DNA of 64,000 nucleotides, from contig NC_088778.1 in assembly GCF_954871325.1 (NCBI RefSeq), positions 30,427,120 through 30,491,119 on the forward strand. The letters are read 5' to 3'. The notes under the pieces were generated by a model. The model was not told the DNA's origin. It worked only from the letters and a program-made list of their open reading frames with translations, and did not search any database. The stretch comes from Gordionus sp. m RMFG-2023. Lineage: Eukaryota; Nematomorpha; Gordioida; Chordodea; Parachordodidae. This document shows, piece after piece, positions 47,973 through 57,888 of the stretch. The position numbers and the translations under genes were made by a program. How positions within the stretch are numbered: position 1 is the first letter of the stretch; each line of letters starts with the position of its first letter.

Positions 47973-48559
47973 GATGTGGAGATGTGGAGAGTGGAGATGA
48001 GGAGAGTGGAGATGAGGAGAGTGGAAATGATGATAGCGAAGTGGAGGAGAAACAGGAAGAAGGGTATGTGGAGCAGGAGGAGGACTATGAGAATAACCTA
48101 TATGAGGAATACAAGGATAATCAATATGAGGAATCTGAGGACAATAAAGATGAACAGTATGAAAAGATGAAAGATGAGGAGATGTGTAACGGTATAAATT
48201 TGAAGACCAAATTTCCTAGTAAAAATTTATATATTCGTGATAATTTATTTTTACTCATTTAATTTTAACTAAGTTTAATATGCCTTTATTCTATAAGGAA
48301 TAAGAGCATACAAAGCAAAAAAAACATCTACCCCACCCTCCCGACCTATAAAACATCGCTCATATTAATTTTTTTAAAAAACAGATAAAAAGATAATAAT
48401 AAAGGATTTTGAAAGAGAGAATAATTTATTTGAAATGTTTCTTGGATGGTATTTAGGAGAAGATGGATGTTTGAAGAGAGATCTTGACAGAAATAATATG
48501 AAGATAATTATAAATTATATGTTTAAAGAACAACTTTTAAAAAGAAACGGAAGCACTAC

Positions 48560-49140
48560 CATTTTCAAAATAGCCGGAAATAGTTAGATTCAAAATTCTG
48601 ATTTAAATATAATTCAAATAAATAAATTCATATACTTTAACTGGACCTTTCCCTTTTGTATAGCTTCTCTTTGTCCTCGTCCAAGGCTTTGTACAGAAGC
48701 AAAAAATATTTATAATATACATTTGCTGGTAAAATATTTTGAGCAATATTCTATAGGTAGATAATTAGTATATCATGCAAGTTATGTATATTCAATAAGT
48801 GTGAATTTATAATTATGATAATTACATATCATTTTGAATATTGTTTTATAAAGGAAGGGAAAGCTGTTGGAAGTGGGGGGGGGGGGGTTGTGGGTTGCTC
48901 AAAATATTTTACCATCAATATATTTTAAGTATTTAACAATAAATATTTTAAAAGCCTTGGAGGAGCAAGGGAAAACAATTTACAAACAAAAATAGAGAAA
49001 AGCCCAGTGAAAGAATATATTTTAGAATTTATTTATTTTTTTGAATTATATTATAATCGAACATTTGAATCTGAACTATTTCCGGTTTCTCTATTATTTT
49101 CACAAAACAGTTCTGCTTCAGTTTCTTTTTAAAAGTGGTG
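48560..49140. repeat. Internal inverted duplication within the spacer
   Basis: 48560-48700 and 48950-49140 are inverted relatives: GCCGGAAATAGTTAGATTCA pairs with TGAATCTGAACTATTTCCGG, and CCAAGGCTTT with AAAGCCTTGG. A third relative lies at 49300-49440 in direct orientation to the second. Confidence 0.75.
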
Positions 49141-50157
49141 TTCTGAAACTTATGATAATCTTTTAACGTTAATTATAGATTCAGGAATATATATACCGTA
49201 CTTGTACCCATCTATAAAATATCGCTCAGATATCAACAAAAATATATTAAGTATTTTTTTCTTCTATATATTAATTTATATTCTATGTACAATCATTATT
49301 TCAAAGCCTTGTTTGATAACCAGAAAAAGAAGCATAGGTGCCAGCGTGAAAAACCAAATGAAAGTATATATTTTATAATTTATCAATTTTTTGAAATTAC
49401 ATCCTAATTAGGCCTTTGAATTTTAACTTAAGTTATATTAAATTGTATAAAGATGGTGGAAGTTTATTTACTCGGCATCCATAATATCAAAAAATATTTT
49501 ATCGAAAAATATTGAAAATTGATAAGCCTTTCTTTTATAATGGAAAATATAAGATGTTATGTCAACATTTTTTTTAAAAAACTCTAGTCTATATAAATTA
49601 AAAATACGCTCATAAACGAAAATTACGTAATGATTCTTTTAAAGAAAGAAATTTTAAACAATCAATAATTATTAAAAAAACTATTTTGCTAAAAATTTGA
49701 AAAAAACAATGTTGAAACTATTGATTCGTTGTTGTTGTGGTTGCTTTATGGGAGAAGATGACGATGATGGCACAGTCCAGGAGATGATGCCGGAGTCTAA
49801 TAGTCCCTTGAAGGAGGAGTATGAGGGTAATAATTATTATTTAAAAATATTTGTGTAATTAACAGTTCTTTAACATTTGACATTCAGCATCATAGTCTTA
49901 GATCCTAGTTTCTATCTGTTTCAGATCTCTGAATTATAAATAATATGACGAATGTCTTTGGTGGATATAATCGTTAATAAGAATTCCGTCGAGTTTTATT
50001 TGAATAATTAAATAAATTTTTTTAAATAATAATGATTACCCTCATACTCCTCCCTCATGGGACTACTAGACTCCGGCATCATCTCCTGGACTGTGCCATC
50101 ATCGTCATCTTCTCCCATAAAGCACCCACAACAACAACGAATAAATAGTTTTAACAT
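48637..50157 (-). CDS. Two-exon small Cys-leader protein, 55 residues, unknown
   Basis: Exon 1 (50157-50040, 39 codons plus 1 nt) encodes MLKLFIRCCCGCFMGEDDDD and continues GTVQEMMPESSSPMREEYE to a donor GAGG|GTAATC. Exon 2 (48686-48637), after acceptor TGTACAAAG, adds ALDEDKEKLYKRERSS and a TAA. The frame is unbroken across the splice, and the exon 1 copy is the cleanest of three. The clustered cysteines after a short basic/hydrophobic start suggest lipid-modified membrane attachment more than a cleaved signal peptide (inference). The tail alternates acidic and basic residues. A TATA box and TTACGTAA lie upstream. The family is not recognised. The 1.35 kb intron spans exon copy 2 on the other strand. 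Confidence 0.45.
48955..49000 (+). CDS. Alternative second-exon remnant
   Basis: Acceptor-like TTTTAAAAG followed by CCTTGGAGGAGCAAGGG, reading ALEEQGKTIYKQK then stop. It is homologous in inverted orientation to 48686-48637, and a further relative starts at 49307 (ALFDNQKKKHRCQREK). All start with CCTTG in phase 1, so they are interchangeable with the acidic exon in principle. Confidence 0.3.
49590..49597 (+). promoter_or_regulatory. TATA box of exon-copy 2
   Basis: TATATAAA about 110 bp before the ATG at 49709, with TTACGTAA at 49623-49630. Confidence 0.5.
49709..49826 (+). CDS. Orphan copy of the Cys-leader first exon
   Basis: Third 118 bp copy: MLKLLIRCCCGCFMGEDDDD through LKEEYE with donor GAGG|GTAATA, open throughout. 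Downstream it runs directly into the inverted arm (49862 onward), so no partner exon is visible on its strand. About 210 bp separate its end from the end of copy 3, and they are convergent, so paired transcripts could overlap. Confidence 0.4.
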
Positions 50158-51486
50158 TGTTTTTTTCAAAGTTTTAGCAAAATAGTTTTTTTAATAATTA
50201 TAATTGTTTAAAATTTCTTTCTTTAAAACAATCGTTACGTAATTTTCGTTATCAGCGTATTTATTTTATAAAGTAGAGAGTTTTTTTAACAAACAAAAAT
50301 GTTAACACAAAATTTTATATTTTCCATTGAAAAAAGAAAGGCTTATCTATTATCAATATTTTTCGATAAAGTTTTTAAAAAGAAAATTTTAAATTGCATT
50401 TTCTGATATTATGGATGCTGAGTAAAATAAACTTCCACCATCATTATTAAAAACGGTATCCGAAAATATTGATATAGGTGATGGTTTGACAGGTCTATAA
50501 CATTGATTAGTAGACTATCACAATTTTTTTTTAAATGAATTCGAAATATTCTACAACCATACTTAATTTATAAAAAAAACTTACATATTAAATTATTTTA
50601 TTGAATAAATTTATAAAATTTGCTGTCCAAATTGTTAAAGGGGTGAGAAATAGAAAAGGGGAAATCGTCAATCACATAATAGCTTGCAAAAGATTCTCTT
50701 TTTAAATAATTTATGCTGATAATTTGTGAAGAAAATTTAATGAAATGATGTTTTTTATTGTTTAATTCTCATTCATAATTAAATTCTATAAAGATATACT
50801 CTTAATTTTATGTGAATATAAGTTATCCTTTAGGATATATCCATTGGATTAAATCTATATAAGATATTATATAAATATCAATAACAACAACAATACGATA
50901 ATTATAAACAAATTTAATTATTGTATATGGGAGCTTACATTTTTGTTATATTATTATTGTAAAATATATGTATTTTTAAAAATTATTTTATCGAATTTAT
51001 AAATAGTCGTCTGATTTTATATAACACGTGTAGAACTCGTACTTTGCTCCCAAAAAAGTATAAAAGGGACGAGATTTCACAATTGTAACAACTTTTTGTG
51101 TTTTTTTTAAATTTTCTTAAAGTAGATATATATATTTTGTTGGCCAATAAAATTAACAGTTGAAAATTTATTTCTTTAGAGCTGTATTAGTAATAAAATA
51201 GCGCTGTATTTATTGGTAGAAATAATATAAAATTTTAACACTTTTTGAAGAATTTATCAAAAAAAATATTTAGGTTAATACAATGTAGTTTTAATTTAAG
51301 GTAACATTTTTATGATTAACTACAGCTCCTATATTAGTGATGCAAAAGGGCATGATTTGGGATCGATATTTAAAAACGGCCCGATCAAGATTTTAGCCTA
51401 AATAATATTTTGTAATACAGCATATTTCTATTAGTAGATAGCAGATTGAACCTCTTATAGAGCTATTATGATATAAAAATATTGTT
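49862..51486. repeat. Right arm of the large inverted repeat
   Basis: Reverse-complement partner of 44838-46490, retaining the same order of anchors and the exon copy at 50040-50157. The two arms are diverged but collinear, with small indels. A MITE-like palindrome remnant lies at matching positions in both arms (44885-45010 and 51345-51450), so it predates the duplication. Confidence 0.9.
50264..50270 (-). promoter_or_regulatory. TATA box of exon-copy 3
   Basis: Minus-strand TATAAAA about 107 bp before the ATG at 50157, with TTACGTAA at 50235-50242. Confidence 0.5.
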
Positions 51487-52055
51487 AAATCGTAAATTTA
51501 ACGGTTTAAAATTTAATTTGCTATTATGTGTGAAGTGAAATAATAAATCAACTAAATAGAAGAAAAGAAAGAAACAAGCATGAAATAAAACATTTAATGT
51601 TTCACAAATTTGAATGGTTTATTATATGGTTATTTATTGTGGATAAATTTTTGTTAAGTCATACCATTAAAGAAAATAAAAATTAAATCATAAATTTAAA
51701 AAAAGGATGGTGTTTAATGTTTCTCATTTTGAATTTATTTAATTTTTCGATATGCATATTCGGTGATGGTATACTATTATAATATGGAGAAGTGTCCATT
51801 TATTTGTGTAGTTATTGTTTTTATAATAAATTTATAAATTAAATGAATTTTTGGTTAAAATATTTTAAAGAAAAATTTATTATTAAGTAATTAAGTGTTA
51901 AAAAAATTTTTAATTTTATATACACATGTGGAGACGTGTCGTCCGTCCATTTATTTGTGTAGTTTTTATTTTTGTAAAAAATTAATAAATTTTAAATCAT
52001 TATTTCTTTTTTTTATTTTTAAAGGAAAAATTTTTAAAATTAATTATATATAAAA
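51487..52055. other. AT-rich stretch before the micro-ORF
   Basis: Contains a diverged direct repeat: GTCCATTTATTTGTGTAG at about 51795 and 51945, each followed by TTATTTTT-like sequence. No exon recognised. Confidence 0.5.
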
Positions 52056-52590
52056 ATGAGCGCCTTTATTGGACTATGGGCGATTTTATTTGCAAGTGAA
52101 TCTTATCCTAAAGAAACCCAAGAGAGTAAAAAAAATAATAAGAAGAAATAGTCGAACAATTTTAACAAACACAGCCATCCTGACAATGCTTTAGATGTCA
52201 ATTATTTAACCACTCGATGAGCAATTGAGATGTATCAGGGTATGCCTTGAACTCTCAACCTCAATATACAATCAACGGAAGGAAGATATGCCCAGGTGGA
52301 TAAATAGGCTATACCGTTGAGCCTATGAATCCTCAACCCAATATATAACAAACGGAAGGAAAATATGCCCATGGATCAAGAAGCTTTAACGTTGAGCCAC
52401 CAATTTCTGAGGAGTCGAAAAATAATAATACTAGAATGTATGACAATGGAACAAGAAATTTTGGGCATGGAAATCAATTGATGTTACAGATTGACAAGGA
52501 GATGGAAGAAGCCATAATCCAGTAGAACACAAGAACAGCACTTTTTAATTCTTTGATTTTAATAAAAATAAATTGAATTTTAACGTTTTT
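52056..52590 (+). pseudogene. Possible decayed secreted-peptide gene
   Basis: An ATG just after TATATATAAAA opens MSAFIGLWAILFASESYPKE, which looks like a signal peptide, and reaches a stop after 31 codons at 52149-52151. Downstream, two imperfect repeats of about 90 bp (around 52245-52330 and 52325-52400) carry AATCAACGGAAGGAAGATATGCCC-like sequence; frames through them read NPQPNI and EGKYAHGSRSFNVEP but are interrupted. AATAAA-like motifs follow at 52560-52572. It could be a small intact peptide gene or a broken longer one; family unknown. Confidence 0.3.
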
Positions 52591-52599
52591 TTTTAATGG

Positions 52600-54560
52600 T
52601 GCACGTGAACCCAGTATCTGAATTATGACTGTGACAAGAAGAAAACAAAGGTGAAGAGATATTTGGATTTCGTTTATATTATAGTTTATACATGTTAGTA
52701 ACTATATATTCTTTTTAACGATATATTCGTATTGTATTAATATACTTTTTTATATATTATATTTTGTAAATTGGATAACTTATTTTATATGATATACATT
52801 TTTACATGATTGATTTACCTTGGATATAAAAAGAGATTTTATATTATAAAATTTATCAGTTAACACTTTTAAAATAAAAATTTGTTTGAAATTAAATTCT
52901 TATTCCCTTCGACAAAGCAATTCTCTCAAGACAGACATCTAATGTTCAATTTATTGACAGGACTTCTCCTCTCTTGTCAACATTAGTATATTTATCTAAA
53001 TATTTATAATAGGTTAAGGTCTCTTTCATTTATTATCTAGAATATGACTCAAATATTAAAATACCATTATTAAAACATATTTAAAAGTTATAACAATTAA
53101 AATTATCTTAAAATATTTATAAATACCACCAAAAAAAAAATCATCTTAGATCAAAACTATAAAAATTTATTAATATTGAACTATTTACCGCCATCTATTT
53201 AAATTTTAGTAAAAAAATAATAATCATAAAAGCGGTCACTTAAAAACATCGTAAATTTAAAATATTATTTTTAAAAATGGTCGCTTTAAAGAGTTATCAT
53301 TACAAAAAAATAATCGAAAAAAGAATTTAAAATATTTTCAAAAAAAAAATATAAATAATTAAAAACCTTTTCAAAGTGATTAATCAAAATTAAGCGGTCA
53401 TTAGCGGATATCACTGTAATTGCAAAGAATAGCTTAAGGAATAATTTTAGATTTTTTTGATAAAAAAAAAAGAATAAAATTTTTTTATGTGGTCACATAA
53501 TTTAAAAATTTCTTCAAAACTAGTGTTGTTAAACAAATTCTCTCTATCCCCTTGTTCATCTTTCTTCTTCGCCCCTGTCCACATTTATTTTTATATTCGT
53601 CTATTAACCACTGTGATACAATCCATTGGCTGATTCATCACTATAAATCCATTCCCCTCTTTTATCTTCTCTTTTATCCTATCATATTGTCAATTCATTT
53701 ATTGTAACATTTCCATCCATTTTATCAATTCTTTTTGCTTTAGACTATTCTCGCTTCTTGCCAGTTTTTTTGTCTTCACCTACTCTAACGGCTCCTTCTA
53801 TTCATTTTATCTTTTTGTTCCAATGGATTATCCCCTTTTCTCCATTTTTTTGTCTTCATTTTCAAGCTGTTTTCTTCCATTGTTACTTCTCCTTTTTCTT
53901 GTGTTGTTTGTGTGTGTTTAAACATATCTTATTAAAATTAAAATCATATAATTTAAATATTTAAGATTAAGAATATAGAATATAGAACATTTAAAATATT
54001 ATGATAGAGAAAATATATTAAAACTGTAGTTATCTAAATTATTATTTAATTAATATAAAATCTGTTTTATTTCCCGGCTTCTAGTTAGATCTACTCTGTG
54101 TAATTTTTTCATTCTAATTCTATCAATTTTTATATTCTGATACATTTAAATTTAACCTCTTTTCTTTTCTATTTCATTCATTTCCCCTATCCTATTCAAT
54201 TGCACTATTATTTAAATTTCCTCTTTTTATTTGTTTTTCTATCATTTTTTCTTCTCTACTTCCTACTTTTCTCCCCCACCCCTCCCCCCATTATTCTAAT
54301 TCAATTATATCAATATACAAGTGGTTCTTCTATGAATACTCCTATTATTCTTCGTATTAGTCATTTACTACTTTCTGTCTTATATAATAATCCTCCGAGT
54401 TGCATAATTCTTCGAATTATTTGCCCTAATCATATTATCGATCCGATGCTCAGTTTAATTATTCTATTCAATCGAATTCTTCTAAATCAAATAATTTATT
54501 TTCACACTTTGACTCTGCTATACTAATATTTATATTCATAAAGTTGCGAATCGAATTTGA
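52600..54560. other. Gene-free stretch, pyrimidine-rich from 53540
   Basis: AT-rich to about 53530, then strongly T/C-rich on the plus strand (CTTCTC, TTTTCTCC), possibly the outer part of the retroelement fossil that follows. Long plus-strand frames here are products of this bias. Confidence 0.45.
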
Positions 54561-55130
54561 ATACGACTTTAACCTCTCGTGTTTTTTAATCAGTCTAACT
54601 GCTTGATTAACTTCTTATTGTCTTTATCATAATTATTCCCCATTCCTAGCCATACTAATCTCATTAACCGATACTAAATGTCCTACTCCCTGTCATCTTA
54701 TTTATTATTCATTTCACCCATCTATTTTCTCCCGTAAACGTTTTTACCCATAACGCCTGATCCTCTGTGATTCGCGTTAAATCATTTGTTTTTTTCTCCC
54801 CGTTTCGGCTCGGTCTTCTCTAACGTATCTAATCGTTATCTCCTTCCTTAAACTCGGCCGGTGACCTACCTCTATCAAATTTATTGTATTAATATAATAC
54901 AACCACAAACTCCATTCCCCTCCTCCTCTGGACTTTTTTAACCAAGACTTCACTAACCCTACCTTCCGTTCAGCCTGGTCATTAGAGCTTGGGGTTGACA
55001 TGATGGTGATAAAATGTGTTATATTTTTACAAGATTTATTAAACTTATTATTTATTAATAAATACTGGTCCTCCGTCTGAATACTAACGTATTTATTAAT
55101 CCGCATTTATCCATCCATAGTATACATTTT
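54560..55130 (-). mobile_element. Ty3/gypsy integrase fossil
   Basis: Minus-strand remains of an integrase: the NDQAERKVGLVKSWLKK region and a more C-terminal WVK-type segment. It is broken and partial, with no long terminal repeats recognised. The PIF/Harbinger element at 55156-57885 lies at its upstream side and appears to have inserted into or beside it. Not obviously the same copy as the fossil at 43150-44215. Confidence 0.65.
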
Positions 55131-55155
55131 TTTAAATGGTTATTTCGCTCCTTAA

Positions 55156-55194
55156 GGGTGCATTCACAGTAGAGAGCGACAGCGACACGACAAA
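55156..55194. repeat. Left terminal inverted repeat of the Harbinger element
   Basis: Begins GGGTGCATTCACAGTAGAGA and continues into GCGACAGCGACACGACAAA. The subterminal region repeats GCGAC/GACACGAC motifs (also about 55240-55275), likely transposase or MADF-protein binding sites. Confidence 0.9.
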
Positions 55195-55334
55195 ATACAA
55201 ATATGTGTAAATACCAATGACTATTCATAGTGAGCTTTTGCGACGCGACACGACAATCCCGCCAAATTTGTCGCATTAAACATAAAAATCACATTACAAA
55301 ACATTTTGTTATTTTCAAAGCGACAAACTATAAT

Positions 55335-56244
55335 ATGGCCGAAATACAAAATTTGCAAGTAAATTTTTGATTATAAAAATATCATATATATATTTTTTAG
55401 GATATAAATAAAGAAGAGTTGATCAACTCTGTTAGATTTTACCCTTGTCTTTATGACAAAAGATCAATTGGGTATAAAAATACCCAGAAAAATAATTCCA
55501 TATGGAAATCCATAGCAGCAGAAAATAGTATTGAGACAGGTAATTAAAGATTATATTAATTTAAAATATTTTTCTTTTACAGTAGAGATAGCTTAATCTA
55601 CATGAAAGTATCTAAAAGATTCTTTTTTGAGGGAACATAAAAAGTTGAAATGTTTAAAAAGTGGGTCAGGGGCTGATCACAGTCCCACCTGAAAATTTTA
55701 TAATAATTTAACTTTTTTGATTCCCACTATAGAATCTGGGAAACAATACACCAACCTGAAAAAAATAAAACCTCTTATACCTAATATTGGTGACAGATGA
55801 GTGGAAATTTCCAATATGAAGATGGAAAATATACTAATTTTTGTTAAAATTTTTATTATTATATAGCTGTTGAAATTGAATGTGACTGTCAGAGTCAATC
55901 TACAGATGTTAGGAATGATGGTGATTATATTTTATATAAATAATAATATTATATATTTAGCATCACCATCAACTAGTGAATCTTATGTACCTGGCAAAAA
56001 GTTAATTAAAAAGAGAGATATTGATCAAGGTAATTTGCATTTGTAAATATATTATTATTTTAAACTAGATTTATTTGAGCAAGTTCTTGAAATTGAAAGA
56101 ATAAAAGAAAGCAGAAAATCAACAAATTCTTGGATCAATGTGATGCTTGAGCAGACCCTGGCAAAAAGATCAGATAGTGGAAAGAAAAAATTAATAAAAA
56201 TTATTTGTGACATTTTGTTAAATTTTGATAGTGATGTAGAATAA
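55335..56244 (+). CDS. Harbinger MADF/Myb-like DNA-binding protein
   Basis: Second protein of PIF/Harbinger elements, which in the family binds the transposon ends or helps import the transposase into the nucleus. Five exons with GT-AG junctions and matching phases: 55335-55358, 55401-55539, 55867-55920, 55961-56029, 56069-56244 (153 residues). It starts MAEIQNLQ; the second exon gives the MADF-type trihelix signature, KEELINSVRFYPCLYDKRS followed by NSIWKSIAAE. A Ser/Thr and Lys-rich linker (SPSTSESYVPGKKLIKKR) precedes a charged helix (VLEIERIKESRK) and the C-terminus LIKIICDILLNFDSDVE, resembling the BESS-like tail of such proteins. No stop or frame change is visible, unlike the transposase. 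Confidence 0.8.
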
Positions 56245-56470
56245 TATTGCTTATTTATTATATTAATAAAATTTAATCTCACATATACTTTCTTTTTAAT
56301 AATTATCATAAACTCTTGGATCAATGTTTTGCTGCATATTTATTATATTAATAAAATTTAATCTCACGATATACTATCTTTTTAATAATTATCATAAACT
56401 CTTGGATCAATGTTTTGCTGCATATTTATTATATTAATAAAATTTAATTTCACAAGATATTTTCTTTTTA
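56245..56470. repeat. Tandem repeat between the Harbinger genes, about 85 bp period
   Basis: TTATTATATTAATAAAATTT recurs at about 56255, 56340 and 56425, each followed by TAATAATTATCATAAACTCTTGGATCAATG-type sequence in the first two units. The phrase CTTGGATCAATGT also occurs in the last MADF exon (about 56133), so the repeat seems to include duplicated 3' coding sequence. Confidence 0.9.
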
Positions 56471-56528
56471 TTAAATAAATAATTACAAATCATAAAAATA
56501 GTTTTTTTAAATATATTTGATAATAGAG

Positions 56529-57755
56529 TTATAATTGCCATGATAATTTGTTACTATAAAAATATTCAGAAAAGGCATCTCTGATATCTTTAGAAACCTT
56601 TGAGGGGTTTTTTATAGATTGATTATTCCATAAATAATTATTTTGTTTAGGATCTTGAGTATTCTTGGGGCGGAGATCTACGTTTTCTTTATCAATCACC
56701 AAATTGTGTAATAGTGCACAAGTTTTGATAATTAATTCACTGTTGGTAATATTCGTATCCAAGGCTCGATTCAGAATTCGCCATTTAGATGCTAATATCC
56801 CGAAGGTACATTCCACCATTCTTCTTGCCCTTGAAAGACGATAGTTAAAATTTTCTTGAATGTGTGATAATTTACCTTTATAAGGTTTCATAATATAATA
56901 TTTTAGAGGGTAGGCATCATCTGCAACAAAAACATGTGGCAGAATAATATTTGAATTTGGTAATATTTTAGGAGGTGGAATATCTATGTCTCCATTCTCA
57001 ATCATTTTTGATAATAAAGAATTGGAGTACACACCTCCATCTGATTCACTGCCATAACTGCCTACAGCTATTACCATGAATCTACCTCTACCATCAACTA
57101 AAGCTTGTGGGATTATGGAAAAATATTGTTTATAATTATAATATAAGCTCCCAGATTTAGCAGGATTTCTAATTTCAATGTGCTTACCATCAATGGCTCC
57201 AACACAATTTGGGAAGTTCCAAGACTTCTCAAATTGATCAGCGATTATTTTCAAATCATTTAAATTTGGTGGTTTTAAATGAATATTTTCAAGTACTTCA
57301 AATATGGCAGTACATGTTGTGATAATTATTAGTTGAATTGTTGATATTCCCATTTTCCTAAGCTAGGATAGCTACACCCTGTTCCCTAATATCTAGCAAT
57401 TTTGATTATATAAAGTAAAATAAATAATATAAACCTTAGTGTTATCATCAATTTTTCCTCTACTGATGTAGGATTTTTAATAAAATTGGTTTTTTTACCA
57501 CTATTCTTGATTTAATATGGCTTAAAATATAATAAAAGGTTTTCTAAATACAAAATTTAAATTTAGATTAAACATTGAAATATATACTTTAGTTAATCTC
57601 ATATAGTTATAAAACTTTTCAGGATTGTTTAAAAGTTTGGGGAAAAGTATGGCGAACTCACCCTCCTCTTCTTTTCTAACATTTAGGTTATTTTTTCTGC
57701 GTCTTTTCATTGCTCGATATAAGAGGATTAATTTTAAAATAGTAATTGACACCAT
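56529..57755 (-). pseudogene. PIF/Harbinger DDE transposase (HARBI1-like), damaged
   Basis: Nuclease that cuts and joins the element ends. Exons proposed at 57755-57588, 57543-57435 and 57392-56529. The 3' exon is open for 274 codons from MGISTIQL and shows the catalytic core: first Asp in CVGAIDGKHIEI, second in HVFVADDAYPLKYY, Glu in ARRMVECTFGILASKWRIL. The N-terminal exons carry the usual helix-turn-helix part (RKEEEGEFAILFPKLLNNP, TFYYILSHI, TGCSYPSLGK). Two defects lie outside the catalytic core: one base is missing in an A run near 57475, and TAG at 57386-57388 replaces an expected Leu. Intron boundaries in this part are less certain. Convergent with the MADF gene; 284 bp separate their stops. 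Confidence 0.85.
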
Positions 57756-57852
57756 TTTTTAAAAAAAATAAAAATATGTTTGCCGCCTACTACTATGAAT
57801 GCTCTGTCGCTTACGACACATCAGCTGCTCTGTCGCTTAATGTCGCGTCGTG

Positions 57853-57885
57853 TTTGTCGTATCGCTCTCTACTGTGAATGCACCC
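57853..57885. repeat. Right terminal inverted repeat of the Harbinger element
   Basis: Reverse complement of the left end, TCTCTACTGTGAATGCACCC, with subterminal TGTCGCTTA/GTCGCGTCGTG repeats at 57800-57860. Confidence 0.9.
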
Positions 57886-57888
57886 TAA

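Larger units (their letters stand above)
46145..48587 (+). pseudogene. Three-exon acidic gene of unknown function, damaged copy
   Basis: Proposed exons 46145-46262, 47890-48191 and 48385-48587. Exon 1 is the Cys-rich leader (MFKLFIR, then CCGCFMGEDDVD) but has TGA at codon 8, where the sister copies have TGT (Cys). Exon 2, after acceptor TTTAAAG, is highly acidic (EGEGDEESGDVESGEE; later YENNLYEEYKDNQYEESED) and contains a GA run near 47945-47972. The frames before and after the run differ by two, as one repeat-unit slip would give. Exon 3, after AAACAG, reads NNLFEMFLGWYLGEDG, CLKRDLDRNNMKIIINYMF and ends FKIAGNS with TAG. All junctions are phase 1, which supports the model. No known domain. 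Treated as a pseudogene because of the stop and the frame change. Confidence 0.4.
55156..57885. mobile_element. PIF/Harbinger transposon, full length (2730 bp)
   Basis: Ends are inverted repeats beginning GGGTGCATTCACAGTAGAGA (left 55156, right ending 57885), perfect for 25 bp and then related. Flanked by TAA on both sides (55153-55155, 57886-57888), the 3 bp target duplication typical of the superfamily. It carries the two expected convergent genes: a MADF/Myb-like protein (plus) and a DDE transposase (minus). The long near-perfect ends suggest a fairly young insertion. Confidence 0.95.

Noticed and set aside
53758-54526. Plus-strand Phe/Leu/Ser-rich frames resembling membrane proteins
   Set aside because: Arise from T/C-rich composition; no start context, splice sites or family features.
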